This document shows, piece by piece, positions 15,887 to 25,340 of a stretch of 64,000 nt of DNA (position 1 is the first letter of the stretch; each line of letters opens with the position of its first letter). Below the pieces are notes generated by a model. The model was not told the DNA's origin. It did no database searches and saw nothing but the letters and a program-made list of their open reading frames with translations. Position numbers and translations under genes: made by a program. The DNA comes from Pseudomonas sp. S31 (GTDB lineage Bacteria; Pseudomonadota; Gammaproteobacteria; Pseudomonadales; Pseudomonadaceae): assembly GCF_016648105.1 (NCBI RefSeq), contig NZ_JACVVE010000020.1, forward strand, positions 1 to 64,000, read 5' to 3'.

Positions 15887-17464
15887 ATGTACCGATGGTT
15901 TGCCCAATCGCTGGGCAATGTAAGCGTCAATCGCAAGCTGGGGCTGGGCTTCGGCCTGGTACTGTTGCTCACGCTGCTGATCACTGCCACTGGCTGGACA
16001 GGCATGGACGGCATCGTCGCACGGGGCGACAAGCTGGGTAATATCTCGGTGATCCACCAGCACACCCTGGAACTGCGCGTGGCGCGCCAGGCCTATGTGA
16101 TCAAGCCCGACAGCACCACGCAGGCCCAGATCGATACAGTGCTGGACAACCTCGAGCAACAGATCCAGCGCATGCAGCCGCTGATCGAAAAGCCCAGCGA
16201 CCAGCAGCGTCTGACCCAGCAACTGGACGCCGCGCGCCAGTATCGTCAGGCCTTCGCCGACTACCGCCTGGCCGGCACCGGCAGCACTGGCGCCGCCCAG
16301 GCGTTGCAGCGCATGTCCGAACTGGGCAGCGTGTTGCTCGACACCAGCCAGGCCATGACCCTGTCCCAGACCAAGGTCCGCGACGCCGACGCCCGCCAGG
16401 CCAAGGCCCTGCTCGGCGGTGCCACCGCACTGGCCCTGGCCCTTGGCCTGCTTGCCGCCTGGGCGATCACACGGCAGATCGTCATTCCTTTACGCCAGGC
16501 CCTGGCGGCCGCCGAGCGCGTGGCCGATGGCGACCTGCGCGAATCGCCACCCGTGGACCGCCGCGACGAGATGGGCCAGTTGCAGGCCAGCATGCAGCGC
16601 ATGACCGAGAACCTGCGCGGGCTGGTCGGCGGCATTGGCGACGGAGTCACGCAGATCGCCAGCGCCGCCGAGGAGCTGTCGGCGGTGACCGAGCAGACCA
16701 GCGCCGGGGTGAACAACCAGAAGGTCGAGACCGACCAGGTCGCTACCGCCATGAACCAGATGACCGCTACCGTGCATGAAGTTGCGCGCAATGCTGAGCA
16801 GGCCTCGGAGGCCGCGCTGATGGCCGACCAGCAGGCCCGCGAGGGCGACCGCGTGGTCGGCGAAGCCGTGGCGCAGATCGAGCGCCTGGCCGGCGAGGTG
16901 GTGAATTCCAGCGAGGCGATGAACCAGCTCAAGGCTGAAAGCGACAAGATCGGCAGCGTGCTCGACGTGATCAAGTCGGTGGCCCAGCAGACCAACCTGC
17001 TGGCCCTCAACGCCGCCATCGAGGCGGCCCGTGCCGGCGAGGCCGGACGCGGTTTTGCCGTGGTCGCCGACGAGGTGCGCAGCCTGGCCCAGCGCACCCA
17101 GCAGTCGACCGAAGAGATCGAGGAACTGATCGCCAACCTGCAGAGCGGCACCCAGCGGGTGGCCAGCGTGATGCAGAACAGCCGCGAACTCACCGACAGC
17201 AGCGTCGAGCTGACCCGTCGCGCGGGCGGCTCGCTGGACACCATCACCCGCACCGTGTCAGCGATCCAGGCGATGAACCAGCAGATCGCCACGGCCGCCG
17301 AGCAACAGAGCGCAGTGGCCGAGGAGATCAACCGGAGCGTGATGAACGTGCGGGATATTTCCGACCAGACGTCGGCGGCGAGTGAGGAGACGGCCAGCTC
17401 CAGCGTGGAGCTGGCGCGGCTGGGGACGCACCTGCAGGGACTGGTGGGGCGCTTCAGGCTCTGA
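15887..17464 (+). CDS. Methyl-accepting chemotaxis protein with a short helical sensor domain
   Basis: Inner-membrane chemoreceptor of 525 aa. Order: TM1 (about 18-37), periplasmic helical domain (about 38-175), TM2 (about 176-195), HAMP (about 197-250), and signalling domain with the hairpin tip TNLLALNAAIEAARAGEAGRGFAVVADEVR. The start at 15887 (MYRWFAQSLG) has GGGGAG 6 bases upstream. The region around TM1 and the LRVARQAYVI helix resembles P. putida receptors with the bimodular HBM sensor such as McpS, but the sensor here is about 138 residues against roughly 240-250. It may be a four-helix bundle or an HBM domain that lost one module. The ligand is unknown. Confidence 0.9.
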   Translation: MYRWFAQSLGNVSVNRKLGLGFGLVLLLTLLITATGWTGMDGIVARGDKLGNISVIHQHTLELRVARQAYVIKPDSTTQAQIDTVLDNLEQQIQRMQPLIEKPSDQQRLTQQLDAARQYRQAFADYRLAGTGSTGAAQALQRMSELGSVLLDTSQAMTLSQTKVRDADARQAKALLGGATALALALGLLAAWAITRQIVIPLRQALAAAERVADGDLRESPPVDRRDEMGQLQASMQRMTENLRGLVGGIGDGVTQIASAAEELSAVTEQTSAGVNNQKVETDQVATAMNQMTATVHEVARNAEQASEAALMADQQAREGDRVVGEAVAQIERLAGEVVNSSEAMNQLKAESDKIGSVLDVIKSVAQQTNLLALNAAIEAARAGEAGRGFAVVADEVRSLAQRTQQSTEEIEELIANLQSGTQRVASVMQNSRELTDSSVELTRRAGGSLDTITRTVSAIQAMNQQIATAAEQQSAVAEEINRSVMNVRDISDQTSAASEETASSSVELARLGTHLQGLVGRFRL

Positions 17465-17516
17465 CGCAGGGCTGGCACCGGCAGCGCCGATGCCAGCCCC
17501 CACCCAACCCTGCCCC

Positions 17517-18251
17517 TTACAACACCTGACGCAAGAACGCCTGGGCTCGCGGATCTTTCGGTGCATCGAAGAACGCCGCGGGCGCGGCATCTTCCAGCAG
17601 CTTGCCATGATCGAAGAACAGCACCCGGTCGGCCACTTCCCGGGCAAAGCCCATTTCGTGGGTCACGCAGACCATGGTCATGCCTTCCTGGGCCAGGGTC
17701 TTCATCACGTCCAGCACCTCGCCGACCATTTCCGGGTCCAGCGCCGAGGTGGGTTCGTCGAACAGCATCACCTTGGGTTCCATGGCCAGCGCCCGGGCGA
17801 TCGCCACGCGCTGCTGTTGGCCGCCCGAGAGCCGCGACGGGTACTCATCGGCCTTCTGCGCGATCCCCACCTTCTCCAGCAGTGCCCGCGCCTTGGCTTC
17901 GCGCTCGGCCTTGCCCCGCTTGCGCACCACCTTCTGCGCCAGGCACAGGTTCTCCAGCACGGTCATGTGCGGGAACAGGTTGAAATGCTGAAACACCATG
18001 CCGACTTCACGGCGGTAGGCATTGATATCGGTCTTCGGGTCATCCAGCCGAACGCCATTGATGGCGACATGGCCCTGGTCGAAATGCTCCAGGCCGTTGA
18101 GGCAGCGCAGGAAGGTCGACTTGCCCGAACCCGACGGGCCGAGCACCACCACCACCTCGCCCTTGGCCACCTGGGTGGTGACGTTGTCCACCGCACGCAC
18201 CACCTGGCCGCGGGTATCGAAGACTTTCAGCAGGTCACGGACTTCAATCAC
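17517..18251 (-). CDS. Polar amino-acid ABC transporter ATP-binding protein
   Basis: ATPase of a polar amino-acid uptake system (HisP/GlnQ/GltL family). The 244-aa protein has Walker A GPSGSGKST, the Q-loop FQHFNLFPHMTVLEN, signature LSGGQQQR, Walker B VMLFDEPTSALD and the switch His in CVTHEMGFA. The start is taken as GTG at 18251 because GGAGG lies 10 bases upstream; an in-frame TTG at 18260 is too close to it. It overlaps the permease gene by 8 bases. Substrate is not certain from sequence. Confidence 0.93.
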   Translation of the reverse strand: MIEVRDLLKVFDTRGQVVRAVDNVTTQVAKGEVVVVLGPSGSGKSTFLRCLNGLEHFDQGHVAINGVRLDDPKTDINAYRREVGMVFQHFNLFPHMTVLENLCLAQKVVRKRGKAEREAKARALLEKVGIAQKADEYPSRLSGGQQQRVAIARALAMEPKVMLFDEPTSALDPEMVGEVLDVMKTLAQEGMTMVCVTHEMGFAREVADRVLFFDHGKLLEDAAPAAFFDAPKDPRAQAFLRQVL

Positions 18252-19206
18252 TTTGCGCAAGCCTCCGCTCGAGCCGGCTGGCCAAGTGCGACAGCGGCAG
18301 GTTGATCAGCAGGTACAGGCCTGCCACGCAGAACCAGATCTCGAAGGTCGAGAACGAGGTGGTGATGGCCTCTCGGCCGCTCTTGGTCAGTTCGGTGATG
18401 GCGATGACCGACACCAGAGAGGTGTCCTTGACCAGGCTGATGAACTGCCCAGCCAGCGGCGGCAGCACACGCTTGAACGCCTGCGGCAGGATCACATGGC
18501 GCATCGACTGCGCGGCGTTGAGGCCCAGCGAGCGGGCCGCCTCGTTCTGGCCCTTGGCGATCGACTGCACACCGGCGCGCACGATCTCGGCCACGTAGGC
18601 GCCGGTGAACAGCGCCAGTGCCGCCACCCCGGCGAACTCGCGGGACAGGTTGAGCACGGTGCCGATGAAGAAGTAGAAGATGAAGATCTGCACCAGCAGC
18701 GGTGTGCCACGCACCAGTTCGACGTAGACGGTCGACAGGTCGCGCAGGGTCGGGTTGCCGGACAACCGGCACAAGCCGGCGACCAGGCCGATCACCAGGC
18801 CGAGTGCACCGGACACCACCGAAATCCACAAGGTGGTCCACAGGCCCCAGGCCAGCGGGCCGGCTGCCCAATGGCGGGTCACGCCGACCGGGTCGCCTTC
18901 GGCGACATCGTCGCCACGGCTCAGTTGCAGGCTGTCCTTGGCCACGTCGAGCACCTGCTCGTCGCCATTCTCGTCCTTCAGCGTCACACGGGCGCTGTCA
19001 CCAGAGACGACGATCTCCTGCACGGTGCCATTGCCGGCGGCACGCTGCGCCTCTTCCGCCTGGTAGGCGAAATACTGCGGTACGCGGTTCCAACGCCACT
19101 CGTAGGAAATCATCAAAGTGGCCATGTACAGGCTCACCGCCAGGCCCACCAGGACCAGCGCGGTCAACCCATGCCAGGGCCACTGGGCTTTCTTGTGTTT
19201 GATCAC
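18244..19206 (-). CDS. Polar amino-acid ABC transporter permease
   Basis: HisM/GlnP-type permease, 320 aa, longer than the usual ~220. TM1 (about 13-34) is followed by a soluble segment of ~80 residues (about 35-118), then the standard core starting WGLWTTLWIS, with the EAA loop EAARSLGLNAAQSMRHVILPQA. A GTG start at 19206 is chosen: GGAAG lies 7 bases upstream and the upstream extension overlaps the binding-protein gene. Only one permease gene is present, so the channel is probably a homodimer. The soluble insert is the unusual part. Confidence 0.9.
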   Translation of the reverse strand: MIKHKKAQWPWHGLTALVLVGLAVSLYMATLMISYEWRWNRVPQYFAYQAEEAQRAAGNGTVQEIVVSGDSARVTLKDENGDEQVLDVAKDSLQLSRGDDVAEGDPVGVTRHWAAGPLAWGLWTTLWISVVSGALGLVIGLVAGLCRLSGNPTLRDLSTVYVELVRGTPLLVQIFIFYFFIGTVLNLSREFAGVAALALFTGAYVAEIVRAGVQSIAKGQNEAARSLGLNAAQSMRHVILPQAFKRVLPPLAGQFISLVKDTSLVSVIAITELTKSGREAITTSFSTFEIWFCVAGLYLLINLPLSHLASRLERRLAQSD

Positions 19207-19228
19207 GTGGGTACTTCCGTAAATGCGA

Positions 19229-19251
19229 ACGCGCAGGTTGTGCCTGCGCGT
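19229..19251 (-). promoter_or_regulatory. Stem-loop between binding-protein and permease genes
   Basis: A perfect 9-bp stem (ACGCGCAGG with CCTGCGCGT) and 5-base loop lies in the 77-base gap between the binding-protein stop and the permease start. Such hairpins commonly stabilise the upstream message and reduce downstream expression, so that periplasmic binding protein is made in excess over membrane subunits. No T-run follows. Confidence 0.6.
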
Positions 19252-19283
19252 CGGGGTCAAAGCCGGGGCTTGTGGCCGGGGCC

Positions 19284-20084
19284 TTATTCCATTTCCTTCA
19301 ACCAGTCCTTGTTCTTGAACCACTTGTCGTGGATACGATCGTAGGTGCCGTCATGCTTGATCTGGTGCAGGAAGTTGTTGATGAAGTTGATGCTGTCGTA
19401 GTCGCCCTTCTTCAGGCCGAACGCCAGTGGCTCGAAGGTGAAAGGCTCGTCGAGGAACACCAGCTTGCCGGCACCGATCTTCTCCACGGCCACCACGTTG
19501 TAGGGAGCATCGTAGACGAAGGCGTCAGCCTTGCCGTTGACCAGGTCCATCACCGCTTCCGGCTCATTGTCGTAGCCGTGGTACTTGGCCTTGCTGATCA
19601 GCTTCTTGGTGATCATCTCGCCGGTGGTGCCGAGCTTGGAAGTGATGCGGTACTTCTCGTTGTTCAGGTCTTTGTACGACTTGATCTCGCCCGCCAGCTC
19701 CTTGCGGATCAGCAGGGTCTGGCCAACGACGATGAACGGTTCGCTGAAGTTGACGCGCAGGTTGCGCTCCTGGGTCAGGGTCATGCCGCTGCCGATCATG
19801 TCGAACTTGTTGGTCAGCAGGGCCGGGATGATGCCGTCATAGGCGGTGGAAACCGCTTCGAACTTGACGCCCATGGACTTGGCCATGGCCTTGAGGATAT
19901 CGACCTCGAAGCCAATGATCTCGCCGCGCTTGTTGGTCATCTGGAACGGCATGTAGGTCGGGTCCATGCCGACCCGCAGGGTGCCGCGCTTGACTGCCTC
20001 ATCGATGGCGCCGGCCTGGGCCGCCGAGACGGCGACCAGGGCGGTGACACCGACCAGCAATCGCGAGAGGTATTTCTTGATCAT
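19284..20084 (-). CDS. Amino-acid ABC transporter substrate-binding protein
   Basis: Periplasmic binding protein of SBP family 3, 266 aa. It has a signal peptide (MIKKYLSRLLVGVTALVAV..., predicted cleavage after AQA at about residue 25), the family opening LRVGMDPTYMPFQM, the GFEVDILKAMA motif, and the ligand-pocket region SEPFIVVGQTLLIR. The ATG at 20084 gives a proper signal peptide; the longer frame is rejected. First gene of the three-gene transporter operon. Ligand probably a polar or acidic amino acid, not resolved. Confidence 0.93.
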   Translation of the reverse strand: MIKKYLSRLLVGVTALVAVSAAQAGAIDEAVKRGTLRVGMDPTYMPFQMTNKRGEIIGFEVDILKAMAKSMGVKFEAVSTAYDGIIPALLTNKFDMIGSGMTLTQERNLRVNFSEPFIVVGQTLLIRKELAGEIKSYKDLNNEKYRITSKLGTTGEMITKKLISKAKYHGYDNEPEAVMDLVNGKADAFVYDAPYNVVAVEKIGAGKLVFLDEPFTFEPLAFGLKKGDYDSINFINNFLHQIKHDGTYDRIHDKWFKNKDWLKEME

Positions 20085-20243
20085 CACCAGGTCCCCTAGC
20101 AAAGGAATTAGCAGATTTTTTTGTGGGCACGGCCCCAAAGGCTTGTGCGCAATATCGGAGAGGGATGCTAACGCATGGCGGCCCTGGGACCTAGCGTTGG
20201 GGGGGACTTTGTTGGCCAAAAACCGGACTGGGGCCTGAAAAGC

Positions 20244-20325
20244 TTCGCGGGTGAACCCGCTCCTACAGGGACGACGCGATCCCTGTAGGAGCGGCCTTGC
20301 GCCGCGAAGGGCCGCATAGCGGCCC
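20244..20325. repeat. REP palindrome pair
   Basis: Inverted REP units (TTCGCGGGTGAACCCGCTCCTACA and GTAGGAGCGGCCTTGCGCCGCGAA) lie between opgH and the binding-protein gene. The second copy is of a diverged GCC-type subfamily. Confidence 0.85.
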
Positions 20326-20333
20326 TGATTCGA

Positions 20334-22907
20334 TCAAGCGCCGACGAGTTCCGGCTGGCCCTCATTCTCCGGATGCAACGGCAACAGCGGCGAATGCGGA
20401 TCGCTGTCGATCGAAGTGCGCCAGGCATCGATCCAGGCCGAATGATGCCCTGCCCACACCTGCTCGTGCAGCCGCGACAAGGCCACTGGATCGCTCAGCA
20501 GCGCCAGGCGGGTGGCCAGGTCGAGACCTTCCGGGCCGACCTCCAGCGCCTTGGCCACGCGCTCGGCGCGGTAGCCCTCGATAGCCGCAGACTGGCCGTG
20601 CCGTGCGGTGCCCATGGCGCAGGCCAGAGCGTTCTGCCGCGGGTCGACCACGGCGCGCACGAAGCCGTCACGCAGCGCATGCCAGCGGTTCTCGTGGGCA
20701 TACTGGTCGGTGGCCAGCAGTTCCTGCGGGGTGGCGTATTCCTCAGGGATCAGGAACAGCTTCTCGTCCTTGGCCGCCAGGCCCAGGCGCACGCGGCTGG
20801 AGATCACCGAAACCGGGATCGACAGCACCAGCGAGCCGACGATCGGCGCCAGCCACCACAGGAAGCTCGGGTTCAACCAGGCCACCAGTCCGGCCCAGGC
20901 GAAGCCCAGCAGGGTCTGCGGGCCATGCCGGCGCAGCGCTTCACTCCATGGCGTGGAGTCGTCGTCGCGGCTTGGCGAATTCCAGGTCGCCGCCCAGCCG
21001 AGGAACGCGGCCAGCACGAAGCGGGTGTGGAAGATCATCCGCACCGGCGCCAGCAGCATGGAGAACAGCATCTCCATCAGCATCGACAGGGTCACCTTGA
21101 TGCGCCCGCCGAACTCCGTCGCGCCCTTGGCCCAGATCAAGATGACGCTGAGCAGCTTGGGCAGGAACAGCAGCACGATGGTGGTAGAGAACAGCGCCAC
21201 GGCTTTTTCCGGGTGCCACTGCGGCCACAGCGGATACAGCTGGTAGGGCTCGATGAAGTACTGCGGCTCCATCAGCGTGTTGGTCGCCAACAGCGCGGTC
21301 GACAGCACCAGGAACAGGAACCACAACGGCGCCGACAGGTACGACATCACCCCGGTGAGGAATACCGCGCGGTGCACCGGGTGCATGCCCTTGACCAGGA
21401 ACAGGCGGAAGTTCATCAGGTTGCCGTGGCACCAACGGCGGTCACGCTTGAGTTCGTCGAGCAGGTTCGGCGGCAGCTCTTCATAGCTGCCCGGCAGGTC
21501 ATAGGCGATCCACACGCCCCAGCCGGCACGGCGCATGAGCGCGGCTTCGACGAAGTCGTGGGAGAGGATCGCACCGGCGAACGCGCCCTTGCCCGGCAAC
21601 GGCGCCAGGGCGCAGTGCTCGATGAACGGCTTCATGCGGATGATCGCGTTGTGCCCCCAGTAGTGCGACTCGCCCAGCTGCCAGAAGTGCAGGCCGGCGG
21701 TGAACAGCGGGCCGTAGACCCGGGTAGCGAACTGCTGCATGCGCGCATACAGGGTGTCCATGCCCGAGGCTTTCGGCGCGGTCTGGATGATGCCGGCTTC
21801 CGGGTTGGCCTCCATCAGGCGCACCAGGCCGCTCAGGCATTCGCCGCTCATCACGCTGTCGGCGTCGAGCACGACCATGTACTTGTACTCGCCACCCCAG
21901 CGACGGCAGAAGTCGTCGAGGTTGCCGCTCTTACGCTTCACCCGGCGCCGGCGACGGCGATAGAAGATGCGGCCGAAGCCCTTGGTTTCGCGGCAGACGT
22001 CGAGCCAGGCCTGTTGTTCGGCCACGGCGATATCGGTGTCGTTGGTGTCGCTGAGCACGAAGAAGTCGAAGCGGTCGAGGTTACCGCTGGCAGCCACCGA
22101 CTCGAAGGTGGCGCGCAGGCCGGCGAACACCCGCGGCACGTCTTCGTTGCAGATCGGCATCACCAGCGCGGTGCGTGCCTCGGGGGCGATCGGCTCGCTG
22201 CCCGCGCTGCTGCCGGAGATGCGGTACTTGTCACGCCCGGTGAGCAGTTCGAGGAAGCCCATCAGGGCCGTCCAGAAGCCTGCCGAGACCCAGCAGAAGA
22301 GGATACCGAAGAGGATCAGGATGGACGTCTGCAAGGCATACGGCCAGACCTGCACCACGGTGTCCCATACCGACTGGCTGAGGATCTCGTCGAGGTCGAC
22401 GAACGACCAGCCCTGGTACGGCAGGATGCCCTTCATGTACCAGCCGGCGACGATGGTCTGGCCGATCATCAAGGCCAGCAGGATATAGCGGCGGATCGAA
22501 CCGACAGTACGCCAGCGCGCTGGCGGCAGTTCGCGCTTGGGCGGCTGCGGGGCGTTGCTGCGGCCGGTCAGGCGCCGCCACATGCGGATCAGGACATTGG
22601 TGCGCCAGGGCTCGGGGACCACCCGGGTACGCTGGATCGGCGGCGCGATCTTCAGGCACAGCCGGCCATTGCCGTCGACGCCGAGCATCTCGGCATCTTC
22701 CAGCTCGGCGGCGCTGCCTACGGTCAGGCGCGCGCCAACCGAGGCCTGCACGGCCTCGGCGGGGGCGGCGGCCGGGTTGGCCGCCAGGCGTTGGTGCAGC
22801 TCACCGAACGAGGTGCAGCTGGCGAGTTCCGCGCGCTGCTCATCGCTCAGTGGGAGGTGGGCCAGGTATTCGCCAAGCGATTCCGGCCTTGCGCTTGAGT
22901 TACTCAT
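20334..22907 (-). CDS. opgH: Glucans biosynthesis glucosyltransferase OpgH
   Basis: OpgH is the inner-membrane family GT2 glucosyltransferase that builds the beta-1,2-linked backbone of osmoregulated periplasmic glucans from UDP-glucose. The 857-aa protein has an N-terminal cytoplasmic region, TM helices at about 140-160 and 190-225, the catalytic domain (about 245-500) with VMPICNED, the VLDADSVMSG metal motif and the RDRRWCHGN motif, followed by more TM helices (about 520-720) and a cytoplasmic tail. The ATG overlaps the opgG stop by 8 bases, so opgG-opgH is a coupled operon. Confidence 0.97.
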   Translation of the reverse strand: MSNSSARPESLGEYLAHLPLSDEQRAELASCTSFGELHQRLAANPAAAPAEAVQASVGARLTVGSAAELEDAEMLGVDGNGRLCLKIAPPIQRTRVVPEPWRTNVLIRMWRRLTGRSNAPQPPKRELPPARWRTVGSIRRYILLALMIGQTIVAGWYMKGILPYQGWSFVDLDEILSQSVWDTVVQVWPYALQTSILILFGILFCWVSAGFWTALMGFLELLTGRDKYRISGSSAGSEPIAPEARTALVMPICNEDVPRVFAGLRATFESVAASGNLDRFDFFVLSDTNDTDIAVAEQQAWLDVCRETKGFGRIFYRRRRRRVKRKSGNLDDFCRRWGGEYKYMVVLDADSVMSGECLSGLVRLMEANPEAGIIQTAPKASGMDTLYARMQQFATRVYGPLFTAGLHFWQLGESHYWGHNAIIRMKPFIEHCALAPLPGKGAFAGAILSHDFVEAALMRRAGWGVWIAYDLPGSYEELPPNLLDELKRDRRWCHGNLMNFRLFLVKGMHPVHRAVFLTGVMSYLSAPLWFLFLVLSTALLATNTLMEPQYFIEPYQLYPLWPQWHPEKAVALFSTTIVLLFLPKLLSVILIWAKGATEFGGRIKVTLSMLMEMLFSMLLAPVRMIFHTRFVLAAFLGWAATWNSPSRDDDSTPWSEALRRHGPQTLLGFAWAGLVAWLNPSFLWWLAPIVGSLVLSIPVSVISSRVRLGLAAKDEKLFLIPEEYATPQELLATDQYAHENRWHALRDGFVRAVVDPRQNALACAMGTARHGQSAAIEGYRAERVAKALEVGPEGLDLATRLALLSDPVALSRLHEQVWAGHHSAWIDAWRTSIDSDPHSPLLPLHPENEGQPELVGA

Positions 22908-24639
22908 CGGCAGGCAACTGATAGCTCCAGGTCTCGGTCAGCACCTGTTCGGTGGTGGCCGGGGTCCCGTTGGTGGACGCCGCATCGGCGGCAGGTTGTT
23001 CGGCCTTGGCGGTAGCGTCCGCCTTGGTGGCCTTGTCGGCCTTGGCATGCTTGGCAGCGGCCTTGTCCTGCTTGGCGTCCTGGGCAGCCTTGGGTGCTTC
23101 GACCGGCACGTCACGCACCAGCGCAGCACGCATTTCGGTCGACTTGTTGGCTTCCTTGACCTTCAATCGCAGGGTCAGGCGCCAGCCCTTGGTCTCCGGG
23201 TTGTAGCGCAGGTTGTTCTCGACCACCTCGGCGTTGTCGTCGACGCTGATCTGGCTGCGCAGCGCGGTATCTTCCGGCAGGGCGGCCAGCGCAGGGCCGG
23301 CGAAGTCGACCAGGAAGGCGACGCTGCCGTCAGGCTGGCGGATCAGGTTGGACTGCTTGACGTCGCCGGTGGAGCGCAGGGTCTGCTTGACCCAGCCCAG
23401 GTCGGGGGCCTGGAACTTCGGCTCGTCGATGGTCCAGTGCAGGCGGTAGGCGTATTCGATCGGCTCGCCGGCCTCAGGCAGCTTCTCCGGGCTCCAGAAC
23501 GCAACGATGTTGTCGTTGGTCTCGTCGGCGGTCGGGATCTCGACCAGGTCGACGGTGCCCTTGCCCCAATCGCCCTTCGGCTCGATCCAGGCGCTCGGGC
23601 GCTTCTGGTAGTTGTCGTCGAGGTCTTCGTAGCCGCTGAAGGCGCGCTGGCGCTGCATCAGGCCGAAACCACGCGGGTTCTCGACGCTGAAGTTGCTCAC
23701 GGACAGATGCTTCGGATTGTTCAGCGGGCGCCACAGCCACTCGCCATTGCCGGCATGGATCGACAGACCTTCGGAGTCATGCAGGGCCGGACGGTAGTTG
23801 AGGACCTTGGACGGCTGGTTGGGGCCGAACAGGTACATGCTGGTCAGTGGGGCGATGCCCAGGCGGCTGACGTGGTCACGCAGGAACACCCGCGACTGCA
23901 CGTCGACCACGGTATCGTTGCCCGGGCGCAGGATCAGCTTGTAGGCACCGGTGGAACGCGGCGAGTCGAGCAGGGCATAGATCACCAGGTGCTTGTCGGT
24001 CGGCTTGGGCTTCTCGACCCAGAACTCGGTGAAGCGCGGGAACTCTTCGCCCGACGGCAGCGCGGTGTCGATGGCCAGGCCGCGGGCCGACAGGCCGTAC
24101 ACGTGGCCCTTGCCGACCACGCGGAAATAGCTGGCGCCAAGCAGGGTCATGATCTCGTCCTGCTTGTCGGCCTTGTTGATCGGGTAGAGCACGCGGAAAC
24201 CGGCATAGCCGAGGTTTTTGGTGGTTTCCGGGTCGTGCGGCACGTCACCGAACTCGAAGCGGCTCGGGTCGTACTTGATTTCCTCCACCGTGGTGGCGGT
24301 GACTTCGTTGATTTTCACCGGGGTGTCGAAGTGCATGCCCTGGTGATAGAAGGAAAGCTTGAAGGGGGTCTTGTCCTTGGCCCACTCCGCTTTCTCTTGC
24401 AGGAAGTGAATCTTCTGATAGTCAGCGAATTTCATGTCACGGAAAATCGCCGGCAGATTGCTTTTCGGTGCTTCGTACTTCTGGCCGGCCAGATCCTTTG
24501 CCTTGGCTGCAACATCGTCAAGATTGAACGCCCACAGCTGGCCCGCGCTCATCAGGCCGAACAGTGCCACACCGGTCATTAGCGCGCTGCGCAGCCGGGT
24601 ACCTGGGATTCTTGACGCTTTTTGGGGACTTACAATCAC
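22900..24639 (-). CDS. opgG: Glucans biosynthesis periplasmic protein OpgG
   Basis: OpgG is the periplasmic protein that completes osmoregulated glucans, probably by branching or releasing them. The 579-aa form has a signal peptide ending near GQLWA (about residue 37), then FNLDDVAAKAKDLAGQKY and the conserved beta-sandwich with MHFDTPVKINEV, GYAGFRVLYP and the HAGNGEWLWRPL block. A GTG start at 24639 (MIVSPQKAS) is chosen: GAGGG lies ~7 bases upstream and the ATG at 24666 adds an atypical extension. The tail (about 500-560) is a low-complexity Ala/Lys linker longer than in enterobacterial OpgG. First gene of opgGH. Confidence 0.95.
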   Translation of the reverse strand: MIVSPQKASRIPGTRLRSALMTGVALFGLMSAGQLWAFNLDDVAAKAKDLAGQKYEAPKSNLPAIFRDMKFADYQKIHFLQEKAEWAKDKTPFKLSFYHQGMHFDTPVKINEVTATTVEEIKYDPSRFEFGDVPHDPETTKNLGYAGFRVLYPINKADKQDEIMTLLGASYFRVVGKGHVYGLSARGLAIDTALPSGEEFPRFTEFWVEKPKPTDKHLVIYALLDSPRSTGAYKLILRPGNDTVVDVQSRVFLRDHVSRLGIAPLTSMYLFGPNQPSKVLNYRPALHDSEGLSIHAGNGEWLWRPLNNPKHLSVSNFSVENPRGFGLMQRQRAFSGYEDLDDNYQKRPSAWIEPKGDWGKGTVDLVEIPTADETNDNIVAFWSPEKLPEAGEPIEYAYRLHWTIDEPKFQAPDLGWVKQTLRSTGDVKQSNLIRQPDGSVAFLVDFAGPALAALPEDTALRSQISVDDNAEVVENNLRYNPETKGWRLTLRLKVKEANKSTEMRAALVRDVPVEAPKAAQDAKQDKAAAKHAKADKATKADATAKAEQPAADAASTNGTPATTEQVLTETWSYQLPADE

Positions 24640-24862
24640 GAGCAACCCTCGCCGAAAACAGATCATGAAACCAACGGCCAGCTACCAAAGCCGGGTTGGC
24701 GAGCACTGTTCGGACCCCGTGAGGGCGTAATGATTCCCCAAACGGATCCACACAATGCTCGAGTGGGAGTGAAACGAACCTGCGAACGCAGGCCCACGCA
24801 GCGCGCGATTATCCAGCAGGTCGCGTGACAACGCATCAGGCTTGTACAACTATTTATCGTAC

Positions 24863-24896
24863 AAAACCCCTTGTTTTCCTACAAACACGGGGTTTT
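24863..24896. terminator. Bidirectional terminator between dtd and opgG
   Basis: AAAACCCC and GGGGTTTT arms with inner TGTTT/AAACA pairing form a long stem with A and T runs on both sides. On the minus strand it follows dtd directly, so it ends the pip-dtd transcript and insulates opgGH. Confidence 0.85.
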
Positions 24897-24902
24897 TCGA
24901 CC

Positions 24903-25340
24903 TCATATTTGTAACATAAATGTCACAGGGCCATCATTCACCAGGTGCACCTGCATGTCCGCGCCAAACCGCCCGCTAGCCACATCGCCATGCTGGCCCT
25001 GGGCTTGTTCCAGCAGATAATCGAACAGCTCGGCCCCCAGCGCCGGGGGTGCCGCCGTGGAGAAGCTCGGCCGCATGCCGCTGCGCGTGTCGGCCGCCAG
25101 GGTGAACTGCGACACCAGCAGCAGGCCACCGGCGACATCCTTGAGCGACAGGTTCATCTTGCCCTGCGGGTCGCTGAACACCCGGTAGTTGAGCAGCTTG
25201 TGCAAGAGTTTGTCGGCATGCTCGCGGGTATCGCCAGGCTCCACCGCCACCAGCACCAGCAGGCCCTGGTCGATGGCACCGACGATTTCCCCGCCGACCT
25301 CGACGCGCGCGCCACGCACGCGCTGCAGCAGGCCCTTCAT
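24903..25340 (-). CDS. dtd: D-aminoacyl-tRNA deacylase
   Basis: Dtd removes D-amino acids and glycine mischarged on tRNAs in the cytoplasm. The 145-aa protein has the family motif LLVSQFTLAAD and the NDGPVTF segment that contains the cross-subunit Gly-cisPro element of the active site. The ATG overlaps the pip stop by four bases (ATGA), so the two are co-translated. A strong terminator follows. Confidence 0.96.
   Translation of the reverse strand: MKGLLQRVRGARVEVGGEIVGAIDQGLLVLVAVEPGDTREHADKLLHKLLNYRVFSDPQGKMNLSLKDVAGGLLLVSQFTLAADTRSGMRPSFSTAAPPALGAELFDYLLEQAQGQHGDVASGRFGADMQVHLVNDGPVTFMLQI

Noticed and set aside
20085..20333. Possible small gene between opgH and the binding-protein gene
   Set aside because: The stretch contains a REP pair and promoter-type sequence only; open frames there are extensions of neighbours.
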